64,000 nucleotides of DNA from Streptomyces sp. SA15 (GTDB taxonomy: Bacteria > Actinomycetota > Actinomycetes > Streptomycetales > Streptomycetaceae): the NCBI RefSeq assembly GCF_002291145.1, contig NZ_NTGE01000093.1, positions 124,001 to 188,000 on the forward strand, in the 5' to 3' direction. A model generated the notes under the pieces. The model made no database searches. It was not told where the DNA came from and saw only the letters and a list, made by a program, of their open reading frames with translations. The translations under genes were made by a program, and so were the position numbers. Positions 29,936-38,432 of this stretch are shown in pieces. Position 1 is the stretch's first letter. The number at the start of each line of letters is the position of its first letter.

Positions 29936-31339
29936 ATGCCCATGGGTCACACGGCCACAGCCCAGGCAGGCTCCGGGGGCCTGACAGCGACCGAGCACCG
30001 CCTGGCCAACGGGCTGCGCGTGGTGCTCTCCGAAGATCACCTGACCCCGGTCGCAGCGGTGTGCCTCTGGTACGACGTCGGCTCGCGCCACGAAGTCAAG
30101 GGGCGTACCGGCCTTGCTCACCTTTTCGAGCACCTGATGTTCCAGGGCTCGGCCCAGGTCAAGGGCAACGGCCACTTCGAGCTGATCCAGGGCGCGGGCG
30201 GCTCGCTGAACGGCACCACCAGCTTCGAGCGCACCAACTACTTCGAGACCATGCCCACCCACCAGCTGGAGCTCGCCCTCTGGCTGGAGGCCGACCGCAT
30301 GGGCTCCCTGCTCGCCGCCCTCGACGACGAGTCGATGGAGAACCAGCGGGACGTCGTGAAGAACGAGCGTCGGCAGCGCTACGACAACGTCCCCTACGGT
30401 ACGGCGTTCGAGAAGCTGACCGCCCTCGCCTACCCGGAGGGCCACCCCTACCACCACACCCCGATCGGCTCGATGGCCGACCTGGACGCGGCGACCCTGG
30501 AAGACGCGCGCGCGTTCTTCCGCACCTACTACGCGCCCAACAACGCCGTACTCTCCGTGGTCGGCGACATCGACCCGGAGCAGACGCTCGCCTGGATCGA
30601 GAAGTACTTCGGGTCCATCGCCGGGCACGACGGCAAGCCCGCCCCGCGCGACGGCTCGCTGCCCGAGGTCATCGGCGAGCAGCTGCGCGAGGTCGTCGAG
30701 GAGGAGGTCCCGGCCCGCGCCCTGATGGCGGCCTACCGGCTGCCGCACGACGGCACGCGCGCGTGCGACGCGGCAGACCTGGCGCTCACCGTCCTCGGCG
30801 GCGGCGAGTCCTCCCGCCTGTACAACCGGCTCGTACGACGCGACCGTACGGCCGTCGCGGCCGGCTTCGGCCTGCTGCGGCTGGCCGGAGCGCCCTCCCT
30901 GGGCTGGCTGGACGTGAAGACCTCCGGCGACGTCGAGGTACCGGTCATCGAGACCGCCATCGACGAGGAGCTCGCCCGGTTCGCCGAGGAGGGCCCCACG
31001 GCCGAGGAAATGGAACGCGCCCAGGCCCAGTTGGAGCGCGAGTGGCTGGACCGGCTCGGTACGGTCGCCGGCCGCGCCGACGAACTGTGCCGGTACGCCG
31101 TCCTGTTCGGCGACCCGCAGCTCGCCCTCACCGCCGTACAGCGCGTGCTGGAGGTCACGGCCGAGGAGGTCCAGGAGGTCGCCAAGGCCCGCCTGCGCCC
31201 CGACAATCGCGCCGTGCTCGTCTACGAGCCGATCTCCGCGGAGATCGCGGAGCACACCGAGGACGCGAATCCCCCTGAAGACCCGGAGGCCGAGGCCACC
31301 GTGGAAGCCACCGACGACAACGAGGAGGCGGCCAAGTGA
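29936..31339 (+). CDS. M16 zinc metallopeptidase, catalytic subunit
   Basis: 467 aa. The inverted zinc motif HLFEH is intact (His62, Glu65, His66), with a further acidic ligand in ENQRDVVKNER (135-145). The fold is the usual pair of M16 domains. No secretion signal is visible, so it should act in the cytoplasm, possibly on peptides. ATG 29936 is preceded by GAAGGGA; the longer frame from 29714 begins in non-coding sequence. The stop overlaps the GTG of the next gene, which encodes the non-catalytic partner; such adjacent pairs form heterodimers. The C-terminus is an acidic tail. Confidence 0.92.
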   Translation: MPMGHTATAQAGSGGLTATEHRLANGLRVVLSEDHLTPVAAVCLWYDVGSRHEVKGRTGLAHLFEHLMFQGSAQVKGNGHFELIQGAGGSLNGTTSFERTNYFETMPTHQLELALWLEADRMGSLLAALDDESMENQRDVVKNERRQRYDNVPYGTAFEKLTALAYPEGHPYHHTPIGSMADLDAATLEDARAFFRTYYAPNNAVLSVVGDIDPEQTLAWIEKYFGSIAGHDGKPAPRDGSLPEVIGEQLREVVEEEVPARALMAAYRLPHDGTRACDAADLALTVLGGGESSRLYNRLVRRDRTAVAAGFGLLRLAGAPSLGWLDVKTSGDVEVPVIETAIDEELARFAEEGPTAEEMERAQAQLEREWLDRLGTVAGRADELCRYAVLFGDPQLALTAVQRVLEVTAEEVQEVAKARLRPDNRAVLVYEPISAEIAEHTEDANPPEDPEAEATVEATDDNEEAAK

Positions 31340-32724
31340 CCGAGCTCGCCACGATGGAGTTCCACCCCCAGCCCCGGGCGGGCGAGGCCAGGCCCTGGGC
31401 GTTCCCGGCCCCCGCGCGCGGGGCGCTCGACAACGGCCTGACGGTCCTGCGCTGCCACCGCCCCGGCCAGCAGGTCGTCGCCGTGGAGGTGCTCCTGGAC
31501 GCGCCCCTGGAGGCCGAGCCGGCCGGCCTGGACGGCGTCGCCACGATCATGGCGCGGGCCTTCTCCGAAGGCACCGACAAGCACTCCGCCGAGGACTTCG
31601 CCGCCGAGCTGGAGCGCTGCGGCGCCACGCTCGACTCGCACGCCGACCACCCCGGCGTACGTCTGTCCCTGGAGGTTCCGGCCTCGCGCCTGGCCAAGGG
31701 GCTGGGCCTGCTCGCCGACGCCCTCAGGGCGCCCGCGTTCGCCGACAGCGAGGTCGAGCGGCTGGTGCGCAACCGCCTCGACGAGATCCCGCACGAGCTG
31801 GCCAACCCCTCGCGCCGCGCCGCCAAGGAGCTCTCCAAGGAGCTGTTCCCGGCGACCTCGCGCATGTCGCGTCCCCGTCAGGGCACCGAGGAGACGGTCG
31901 CCGCCATCGACTCCGCGGCCGTACGCGCCTTCTACGAGAAGCACGTCCGTCCCGCCACCGCCACCGTCGTGGTCGTCGGCGACCTCACCGGGATCGAGCT
32001 CGACGGGCTGCTCGGCGACACGCTCGGCTCCTGGACCGGCTCCTCGGCCCAGCCGCGGCCGGTGCCGCCGGCGACCGCCGACGACACCGGCCGGGTCGTC
32101 ATCGTGGACCGTCCGGGCGCCGTCCAGACGCAGCTGCTCATCGGCCGCCTCGGCCCGGACCGGCACGATCGGGTGTGGCCCGCGCAGGTGCTCGGCACGT
32201 ACTGCCTCGGCGGCACCCTCACCTCCCGCCTGGACCGCGTCCTGCGCGAGGAGAAGGGCTACACCTACGGCGTGCGGGCGTTCGGGCAGGTCCTCAGGTC
32301 CGCGCCCGACGGCACGGGTGCCGCGATGCTCGCCATCAGCGGCTCCGTCGACACCCCCAACACCGGTCCGGCCCTGCAGGACCTGTGGACGGTGCTGCGC
32401 ACGCTCGCGGCGGAGGGACTGACCGACGCCGAGCGTGACGTCGCCGTGCAGAACCTCGTCGGGGTGGCGCCGCTGAAGTACGAGACCGCCGCGGCCGTGG
32501 CGAGCACGCTGGCCGACCAGGTGGAGCAGCACCTGCCGGACGACTTCCAGGCGACGCTGTACCAGCAACTCGCCGCGACCGGCACCGTGGAGGCCACGGC
32601 GGCGGCCGTGAGCGCCTTCCCGGTGGACCGTCTGGTGACGATCCTCGTTGGCGACGCGGCGCAGATCAAGAAGCCCGTGGAGGCCCTCGGCATCGGTCAA
32701 GTCACCGTCGTTTCCGCGGAGTAG
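31336..32724 (+). CDS. M16 peptidase-family protein, non-catalytic partner
   Basis: 462 aa, homologous in fold to the preceding gene, but the HxxEH motif is absent: the corresponding region reads MARAFSEGTDKHS. The conserved R/Y pair of the second M16 domain is present near EKGYTYGVRAFG. In M16B pairs one subunit supplies zinc chemistry and the other substrate-binding residues, so this is most likely the second subunit rather than a broken gene. GTG 31336 overlaps the upstream TGA. Confidence 0.9.
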   Translation: MTELATMEFHPQPRAGEARPWAFPAPARGALDNGLTVLRCHRPGQQVVAVEVLLDAPLEAEPAGLDGVATIMARAFSEGTDKHSAEDFAAELERCGATLDSHADHPGVRLSLEVPASRLAKGLGLLADALRAPAFADSEVERLVRNRLDEIPHELANPSRRAAKELSKELFPATSRMSRPRQGTEETVAAIDSAAVRAFYEKHVRPATATVVVVGDLTGIELDGLLGDTLGSWTGSSAQPRPVPPATADDTGRVVIVDRPGAVQTQLLIGRLGPDRHDRVWPAQVLGTYCLGGTLTSRLDRVLREEKGYTYGVRAFGQVLRSAPDGTGAAMLAISGSVDTPNTGPALQDLWTVLRTLAAEGLTDAERDVAVQNLVGVAPLKYETAAAVASTLADQVEQHLPDDFQATLYQQLAATGTVEATAAAVSAFPVDRLVTILVGDAAQIKKPVEALGIGQVTVVSAE

Positions 32725-32763
32725 GTGCAGGAGCAGGCGCGGGAGCAGCCGTACGCGCGCGTA

Positions 32764-32797
32764 GGGGCCCTGGTGACGCAAGAGTCACCAGGGCCCC
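32764..32797. terminator. terminator after the M16 pair
   Basis: A perfect 14-bp stem, GGGGCCCTGGTGAC with GTCACCAGGGCCCC, around a GCAAGA loop, followed by TTAAT. Confidence 0.85.
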
Positions 32798-32866
32798 TTA
32801 ATGTCCGAATTGAGGGAGAGGTTGCCTGTCTGCCCTGTGGCATGCGCTACAAAAGCCCTGATCTGT

Positions 32867-32896
32867 TTGAGGATTGACAGGGGCCCCGTTTAGCTT
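32867..32896 (+). promoter_or_regulatory. candidate promoter of the riboswitch-controlled M23 gene
   Basis: TTGAGG (32867-32872), an 18-nt spacer and TAGCTT (32891-32896) fit a HrdB-type promoter whose transcript would begin near 32903, just before the riboswitch. Confidence 0.4.
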
Positions 32897-32944
32897 CATG
32901 CGGGCTGTCCGTCAGGCACTGCGCCGCGCCCGCGGCACCGGACA

Positions 32945-33106
32945 GTCATCGCCGAGTCCCCGTACGGCGCGAGCCAGGGGAGCCGGGGACCCACCGCAGT
33001 CCCTGGGGTGAATCGGACGCCCGCGCGCGCAGCGAGGGGGTCCGTAGGAGACCTTCCTGCTCCGAACCCGTCAGCTAACCCGGTAGGCGAGAGGGAAGGA
33101 AAGGAC
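32945..33106 (+). promoter_or_regulatory. c-di-AMP (ydaO/yuaA) riboswitch
   Basis: Several conserved blocks of the ydaO riboswitch occur in order: AGCCGGGGACCCA (near 32980), CTGGGGTGAATCGG (near 33003), and CCGAACCCGTCAGCTAACC followed by CGGTAGGCGAGAGG (33062-33093). These match the blocks of the Bacillus ydaO aptamer. The element lies between a promoter-like sequence and a peptidoglycan hydrolase gene, the standard actinobacterial context. Ligand binding is expected to switch expression off. Confidence 0.88.
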
Positions 33107-33116
33107 CAGCCACTAC

Positions 33117-33902
33117 ATGGCGTTCATGTGCGCCACCGGGAAGCACCGTCGTACCGGCCGGATGAAGCGCGGCACCGCCCAGGCGGCAGGCGTCGCGGCG
33201 ATCGCCACCACCGGCGTCATCGGCACCCTGGCCGCTCCGGCGCTCGCCGCCGAACCCGCCGCCGAGCAGACCGGTCTCACCCCCGTCATCACCATCGGAA
33301 ACTCGATCGCCGACCAGATCGACGCCCAGGCCACCGCGCAGCAGCAGGCCGCCGAGGAGGCCGAGGCGAAGCAGCAGGCCGCCGAGGCGCGCAAGAAGGC
33401 CGAGGAGGCCGCGCGCAAGAGGGCCGCCGAGGCCGCCAAGGAGGCGCGCGAGGCCAAGGAGCGCGCCGCCCGCGAGGCCGAGCGCAAGCGCCTCAACACC
33501 TTCGTCTCCCCGATCTCCGGCTCGTACATCTCGACCGGCTACAAGACCGGCGGCGCCGTCTGGTCCTCCGGCAGCCACACCGGCGTCGACTTCCACGCCT
33601 CGAGCGGCACGTCCGTCCACGCGGTCGGCTCCGGCACCGTCGTCGAGGCCGGCTGGGCCGGGTCGTACGGCAACCAGATCGTGATCAAGATGAACGACGG
33701 CACGTACACCCAGTACGGCCATCTGTCGTCCATCGGGGTCTCGGTGGGCCAGACGGTCACCCCGGGCCAGCAGATAGGCCTCTCCGGCGCGACCGGCAAC
33801 GTCACCGGAGCGCACCTGCACTTCGAGGCCCGTACGACGGCCGAGTACGGCTCGGACATCGACCCCGTGGCCTACCTCCGCTCGCACGGCGTGAACGTCT
33901 GA
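33117..33902 (+). CDS. M23 (LytM) family cell-wall peptidase with coiled coil
   Basis: 261 aa. N-terminal signal (about 18-45; VAAIATTGVIGTLAAPALAA), then a highly charged Ala/Glu/Lys coiled coil (about 68-125), then the LytM domain. Zinc ligands are visible: His154 and Asp158 in HTGVDFHA, His235 in GAHLHFEA, with His233 as the second motif His. It should cleave peptidoglycan cross-links outside the membrane. The upstream c-di-AMP riboswitch ties its level to the second messenger. A second in-frame ATG lies 9 nt downstream; AAGGA is somewhat distant from both. Confidence 0.93.
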   Translation: MAFMCATGKHRRTGRMKRGTAQAAGVAAIATTGVIGTLAAPALAAEPAAEQTGLTPVITIGNSIADQIDAQATAQQQAAEEAEAKQQAAEARKKAEEAARKRAAEAAKEAREAKERAAREAERKRLNTFVSPISGSYISTGYKTGGAVWSSGSHTGVDFHASSGTSVHAVGSGTVVEAGWAGSYGNQIVIKMNDGTYTQYGHLSSIGVSVGQTVTPGQQIGLSGATGNVTGAHLHFEARTTAEYGSDIDPVAYLRSHGVNV

Positions 33903-33934
33903 CGACAGACGGCGAGACACCACGGCGAGACACC

Positions 33935-33968
33935 CCGAAGCCCCGGCTCCCCGAGCCGGGGATTTCGG
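33935..33968. terminator. terminator after the M23 gene
   Basis: CCCCGGCT pairs with AGCCGGGG and the stem is extended by CCGAA/TTCGG, around a short CCCCG-type loop, followed by TGTTT. Confidence 0.75.
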
Positions 33969-34103
33969 TGTTTCCGACGACCCGCTGTCCAAAAAATATC
34001 CATGGATTCCGGCCCGCCGTCGGAAATTCCGGCTCATTGCAATAGAGTCACTGAACACACGTCAATCGTCGACGTTTCACGGGGATTAAGGCGGAGGTCG
34101 GTC

Positions 34104-34799
34104 ATGCGTATTCCGGCGCACTCGGTATGCACGGCGATCCGGGACGACATCGTCGCGGGTGTCTACGAGCGCGGCAGCCGGCTCACCGAGGAACTGCTCG
34201 CCCGCCGCTACGGCGTCTCGCGCGTCCCCGTCCGGGAGGCCCTGCGCACACTGGAGGCGGAGGGCTTCGTGGTGACCAGGCGGCACGCGGGCGCGTGCGT
34301 CGCGGAACCCACCGAGCAGGAGGGTGCCGACCTGCTGGAGATGCGCATGCTCCTGGAGCCGCTCGGCGCCTACCGGGCCGCCCAGCGGCGCACCGAGGCG
34401 CACCTGAAGGTGCTGCGCGGACTGGTCCGGCTGGGCCAGGAGCGGGCCAGGCGGGGCAACAGCGAGGACCTGCGCTCCCTGGGGGGCTGGTTCCACGAGA
34501 CGCTCGCGCAGGCCTCCGGCAGCCCCGCGCTCACCTCGATGCTGACCCAGCTGCGCCACAAGATCGCCTGGATGTACGCCGTGGAGGCGCCGGCCAACCC
34601 CGTGGAGTCCTGGACGGAACACGGCGCGATCGTCGACGCCGTGGCGCGCGGCGACAGCGAGCGCGCGCGGGGTCTCACGGCGCTGCACACGGAGCGCGCG
34701 ACGACCGCGCACCGACTGCGCTTCGCCTCCGGCCCGGAGCGCGTGGAGCGTGTGAGGAACTCGCAACATCCCGTAAACATGACGAGCCTGCGGCATTAA
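34104..34799 (+). CDS. GntR-family transcriptional regulator (FCD type)
   Basis: 231 aa. Winged helix at about residues 5-70 (LTEELLARRYGVSRVPVREALRTLEAEGFV), then an FCD effector domain (LLEMRMLLEPLGAYRAAQRR ... WFHETLAQASGSPALTSML). FadR-type regulators bind small acids or sugar derivatives. GGAGG lies 6 nt before the ATG. The neighbours are ptsH and pat, so a role in carbon metabolism is possible, but nothing in the sequence proves it. An A/T-rich patch at 33988-34060 (GC far below the average) is likely its promoter. Confidence 0.88.
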   Translation: MRIPAHSVCTAIRDDIVAGVYERGSRLTEELLARRYGVSRVPVREALRTLEAEGFVVTRRHAGACVAEPTEQEGADLLEMRMLLEPLGAYRAAQRRTEAHLKVLRGLVRLGQERARRGNSEDLRSLGGWFHETLAQASGSPALTSMLTQLRHKIAWMYAVEAPANPVESWTEHGAIVDAVARGDSERARGLTALHTERATTAHRLRFASGPERVERVRNSQHPVNMTSLRH

Positions 34800-34868
34800 C
34801 ACGGGAGCCGTATACAAAGAGGGTGTAATTCGCGGGGGATTATTTTCGCTGCCCGTGAACGGGAAATA

Positions 34869-34904
34869 CGAAGGGCTCGCCCGATAATTCGGACGAGCCC
34901 TTCG
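34869..34904. terminator. bidirectional terminator between gntR-type and ptsH genes
   Basis: Perfect 11-bp arms CGAAGGGCTCG and CGAGCCCTTCG enclose a second short stem CCGA-TAAT-TCGG. Confidence 0.8.
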
Positions 34905-34969
34905 GTGCTGCTGGAGGTGCGTCTTTCAGGCGACGACCGCCGCGAGCGTCAATTGGGTGCTCAGCTTGC

Positions 34970-35251
34970 TCAGACGGTCTCGGGGAGTTCCTCGAGCCCC
35001 TCGGAGACCAGCTTCGCGAGACGGTCGAGGGCCGCGTCCGCACCCTCGGCGTCGGAGGCGAGAACGATCTCCTCGCCGCCCTGGGCGCCCAGGCCGAGGA
35101 CGGCCAGCATGGAGGCCGCGTTGACGGGGTTGCCGTCGGCCTTGGCGATCGTCATCGGGATGCCTGCGGCCGTGGCGGCCCGGACGAAGATGGAAGCGGG
35201 GCGGGCGTGAAGACCCTCGGCCCAGCCGACGTTGACGCGGCGCTCAGCCAT
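34970..35251 (-). CDS. ptsH: phosphocarrier protein HPr
   Basis: 93 aa. The phospho-acceptor His15 is in GLHARPAS; the region corresponding to Ser46 reads NAASMLAVLGLGA (Ser47). HPr carries phosphate from enzyme I to sugar-specific PTS enzymes in the cytoplasm. It stands alone here without other pts genes, as in S. coelicolor. The gene diverges from pat, with ~200 nt between the starts. Confidence 0.96.
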   Translation of the reverse strand: MAERRVNVGWAEGLHARPASIFVRAATAAGIPMTIAKADGNPVNAASMLAVLGLGAQGGEEIVLASDAEGADAALDRLAKLVSEGLEELPETV

Positions 35252-35458
35252 GTGATGCTGCCCTTCGGTGTATCAGGGTTGTCTAGACCAGTTTCCCATA
35301 TCGTGAAGCATGCCCGGAGCGGTCCTTCGTCCCGCCCCTCAGGTGTCGTCGGGCCGCGGCCTCGGCCCGACTTCCGTCCTCCACAGACTGCCCCGCGCCG
35401 TCGTCGGACGCGAGACCGCCCCGCGCCGTTGTCGTACGCGAGCCGTACTCTGGGGCCC

Positions 35459-38332
35459 ATGCAGACCTCGCCGGACCGGCATGAGTATCCCGCCCACTGG
35501 GAGGCCGACGTGGTGCTGCGCGACGGCGGTACCGCGCGCATCCGGCCCATCACCGTTGATGACGCCGATCGCCTCGTCAGCTTCTATGAGCAGGTCTCGG
35601 ACGAGTCGAAGTACTACCGCTTCTTCGCGCCCTACCCTCGCCTGTCCGCCAAGGACGTCCACCGCTTCACGCACCACGACTTTGTGGACCGGGTGGGACT
35701 CGCGGCCACGATCGGCGGCGAGTTCATCGCCACCGTACGCTACGACCGCATCGGCGCCGACGGCATGCCCGCCTCCGCTCCCGCCGAGGAGGCCGAGGTC
35801 GCCTTCCTCGTGCAGGACGCCCACCAGGGGCGCGGGGTCGCCTCCGCCCTCCTGGAACACATCGCGGCCGTCGCGCGCGAGCGTGGGATCCGCCGGTTCG
35901 CCGCCGAGGTGCTGCCCGCCAACACCAAGATGATCAAGGTGTTTACGGATGCCGGGTACACCCAGAAGCGCAGCTTCGAGGACGGCGTCGTACGCCTGGA
36001 GTTCGACCTGGAGCCGACGGACCGCTCGCTCGCCGTGCAGTACGCGCGCGAACAGCGCGCCGAGGCGCGGTCCGTGCAGCGGCTGCTCATGCCCGGCTCC
36101 GTCGCCGTCGTCGGGACCGGCCGCGCGCCCGGCGGCGTCGGGCGCAGCGTCCTCGACAACATCAGGGACGCCGGGTTCACCGGTCGGATGTACGCCGTGA
36201 ACAGGGCCTTCCCCGAGGGGCAGAAGGAAATCGACGGGGTGCCCGCGTACCGCTCGGTGCGGGACATCGAGGGGCCGGTCGACCTCGCGGTCGTCGCCGT
36301 GCCCGCTGAGCATGTCCCGGAGGTCGTCGAGGAGTGCGGCGCCCATGGCGTGCAGGGGCTCGTCGTGCTCTCCGCCGGGTACGCCGACAGCGGGCCCGAG
36401 GGGCGTGAGCGGCAGCGGGAACTCGTCCGGCACGCGCGCGCGTACGGCATGCGGATCATCGGGCCGAACGCGTTCGGGGTCATCAACACCTCCCCGGACG
36501 TCCGCCTGAACGCCTCCCTCGCGCCCGAAATGCCCCGGCCTGGGCGGATCGGGCTGTTCGCGCAGTCCGGCGCCATCGGTATCGCCCTGCTGTCCCGGCT
36601 GCACCGGCGCGGTGGCGGGGTCACCGGGGTGACCGGGGTGTCGACCTTCGTCTCGTCCGGCAACCGGGCGGACGTGTCCGGCAACGACGTCCTTCAGTAC
36701 TGGTACGACGACACCGACACCGATGTCGTCCTCATGTACCTGGAGTCCATCGGCAACCCGCGCAAGTTCACGCGGCTCGCGCGGCGGACGGCGGCGGCGA
36801 AGCCGCTGGTCGTGGTGCAGGGGGCCGGTTCCGCTCCGCAGGGGCATGCCGTACGGGCGACTCGGTTGCCGCACGCCACGGTGTCCGCGTTGCTCCGGCA
36901 GGCCGGGGTGATCCGGGTGGACACGATCACGGAGTTGGTGGACACGGGGTTGCTGCTCGCGCGGCAGCCGCTGCCCGCGGGGTCGCGGGTGGCGATTCTG
37001 GGGAACTCCGAGTCGTTGGGGGTGCTGACGTACGACGCGTGTCTCTCCGAGGGTTTGCGGCCGTTGCCTCCGTTGGATCTGACGACGGGGGCGTCGCCGG
37101 GGGACTTTCATGCGGCGTTGTCTCGGGCGTTGGCGGATGAGGCGTGCGATGCGGTGGTGGTGACGGCGATACCGGCTGTTGGGGAGGGGTTGGCCGGGGA
37201 TGCGGCGTTGGCGGAGGCGCTTCGGTCCGCTGTGGAGCGGGTGCCGGGGAAGCCGGTGCTGGTGGTGCATGTGGAGCTCGGGGGGCTTGCGGAGGCGTTG
37301 TCGGCTGCGGCCAGTACTGCACCACAGGCGGGTTCCACGGTGCCCGGCGTTGCCGGCGGTGCCCACCCTCCCCCACTCTCGGCTTCGCTCGAGCGGGGGG
37401 ACCCCCATCGCCCTGCGGAACGACTGCCCACCGCACCGACGCAGGACGTACCCGCCCCCCAGAACGGCTCCCGTCTCATCCCCGCCTACCCCGCCGCGGA
37501 GCGTGCCGTCCGGGCCCTTTCCGAAGTCGTGCGGTACGCGCGGTGGCGGCGGGAGGTCGCCGAGCCCGGGAAGGTGCCGGAGTACGAGGACATCGACGAG
37601 AAGGGGGCCGCCGAGCTGATCGGCGGGCTGCTCGCGCGCGGGCAGGGGCTCACCCTCGGTACCGAGGAGACCTGCGAGCTGCTCGGGAAGTACGGCGTGC
37701 ATGTCCACCGTGCCCTGCCCGCCCCCACCGCCGACGATGCCGCCCGCGCCGCCCGCACCCTCGGCTACCCGGTCGCCCTCAAGGCCACCGCCCCGCACCT
37801 GCGACACCGCGCCGACCTCGGCGGCGTACGCCTGGATCTCGCGGACGAGGAGCAACTGCGACGGGCGTACGCCGAGTTGACCGAGCTGTTCGGGACGCCT
37901 CAGGAGCTGCGGCCGGTGGTGCAGGGGATGGCACCGCGGGGAGTCGACACCGTCGTGCGGGCCGTCATCGACCCGGCGGCCGGGGCCGTACTGTCGTTCG
38001 GGTTGGCCGGGGCCGCCACCCAGCTGCTCGGGGACATGGCACACCGGCTGATTCCCGTCACCGACCGCGAGGCGACCTCGCTCATCCGTTCGATTCGTAC
38101 GGCGCCCCTTCTCTTCGGCTGGCGCGGCTCGGCCCCGGTCGACGCATCCGCCCTCGAAGAGCTGTTGCTGCGGGTCTCCCGGCTGGTCGACGACCACCCC
38201 GAGGTCGTCGCGGTCACCCTGGAGCCGGTCGTCGTCGCCCCGCGCGGCCTGAGCGTCCTCGGCGCCTCCGTCCGCCTGGCGCCCCCGCCGGCCCGCGACG
38301 ACCTCGGCCCGAGGACGCTCCCGGCGTACTGA
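35459..38332 (+). CDS. pat: Pat-type protein acetyltransferase: GNAT domain fused to acyl-CoA synthetase-like domains
   Basis: 957 aa. Residues ~15-185 are a GNAT domain with the acetyl-CoA loop QGRGVASALLEH (123-134). Then come the CoA-binding and ligase parts of an ADP-forming acyl-CoA synthetase (SVAVVGTGRAPGGVGRSVLDNI; GLFAQSGAIGIALLSRL), a low-complexity linker (about 600-690) and an ATP-grasp domain (GYPVALKATAPHLRHRADLGGV). This N-terminal-GNAT order is that of Streptomyces PatA, which acetylates acyl-CoA synthetases. I start at ATG 35459: TACTCT (35446-35451) is 7 nt upstream, so the mRNA is probably leaderless; the longer frame from 35207 overlaps ptsH. A repetitive intergenic-type sequence lies in the linker (37364-37411). 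Confidence 0.93.
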   Translation: MQTSPDRHEYPAHWEADVVLRDGGTARIRPITVDDADRLVSFYEQVSDESKYYRFFAPYPRLSAKDVHRFTHHDFVDRVGLAATIGGEFIATVRYDRIGADGMPASAPAEEAEVAFLVQDAHQGRGVASALLEHIAAVARERGIRRFAAEVLPANTKMIKVFTDAGYTQKRSFEDGVVRLEFDLEPTDRSLAVQYAREQRAEARSVQRLLMPGSVAVVGTGRAPGGVGRSVLDNIRDAGFTGRMYAVNRAFPEGQKEIDGVPAYRSVRDIEGPVDLAVVAVPAEHVPEVVEECGAHGVQGLVVLSAGYADSGPEGRERQRELVRHARAYGMRIIGPNAFGVINTSPDVRLNASLAPEMPRPGRIGLFAQSGAIGIALLSRLHRRGGGVTGVTGVSTFVSSGNRADVSGNDVLQYWYDDTDTDVVLMYLESIGNPRKFTRLARRTAAAKPLVVVQGAGSAPQGHAVRATRLPHATVSALLRQAGVIRVDTITELVDTGLLLARQPLPAGSRVAILGNSESLGVLTYDACLSEGLRPLPPLDLTTGASPGDFHAALSRALADEACDAVVVTAIPAVGEGLAGDAALAEALRSAVERVPGKPVLVVHVELGGLAEALSAAASTAPQAGSTVPGVAGGAHPPPLSASLERGDPHRPAERLPTAPTQDVPAPQNGSRLIPAYPAAERAVRALSEVVRYARWRREVAEPGKVPEYEDIDEKGAAELIGGLLARGQGLTLGTEETCELLGKYGVHVHRALPAPTADDAARAARTLGYPVALKATAPHLRHRADLGGVRLDLADEEQLRRAYAELTELFGTPQELRPVVQGMAPRGVDTVVRAVIDPAAGAVLSFGLAGAATQLLGDMAHRLIPVTDREATSLIRSIRTAPLLFGWRGSAPVDASALEELLLRVSRLVDDHPEVVAVTLEPVVVAPRGLSVLGASVRLAPPPARDDLGPRTLPAY
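37364..37411 (+). repeat. repetitive GC-rich element inside the pat linker
   Basis: The block containing CTCTCGGCTTCGCTCGAGCG flanked by CCCCC and GGGGGG runs resembles a hairpin element I recall from many Streptomyces intergenic regions. Here it is in frame and encodes about residues 636-652 of the Pat linker (PPLSASLERGDPH). Confidence 0.5.
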
Positions 38333-38419
38333 CGCGTACGGACGCCCATCGGGGTGCCCGGGACCGGCCGGGCCCGACGGAGACCGCCGTGAGCGTCCCT
38401 CGCAGTCAGTGGGTCGCCG

Positions 38420-38425
38420 TAGGAT
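38420..38425 (+). promoter_or_regulatory. -10 element of a leaderless transcript (DUF5998 gene)
   Basis: TAGGAT ends 7 nt before the ATG at 38433, and no ribosome-binding site is present, the pattern of a leaderless mRNA. Confidence 0.5.
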
Positions 38426-38432
38426 GGGCGTC

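Noticed and set aside
31336-32724. Second M16 gene as a pseudogene because the zinc motif is missing
   Set aside because: The frame is intact and coupled to the active subunit; non-catalytic partners are normal in M16B pairs.
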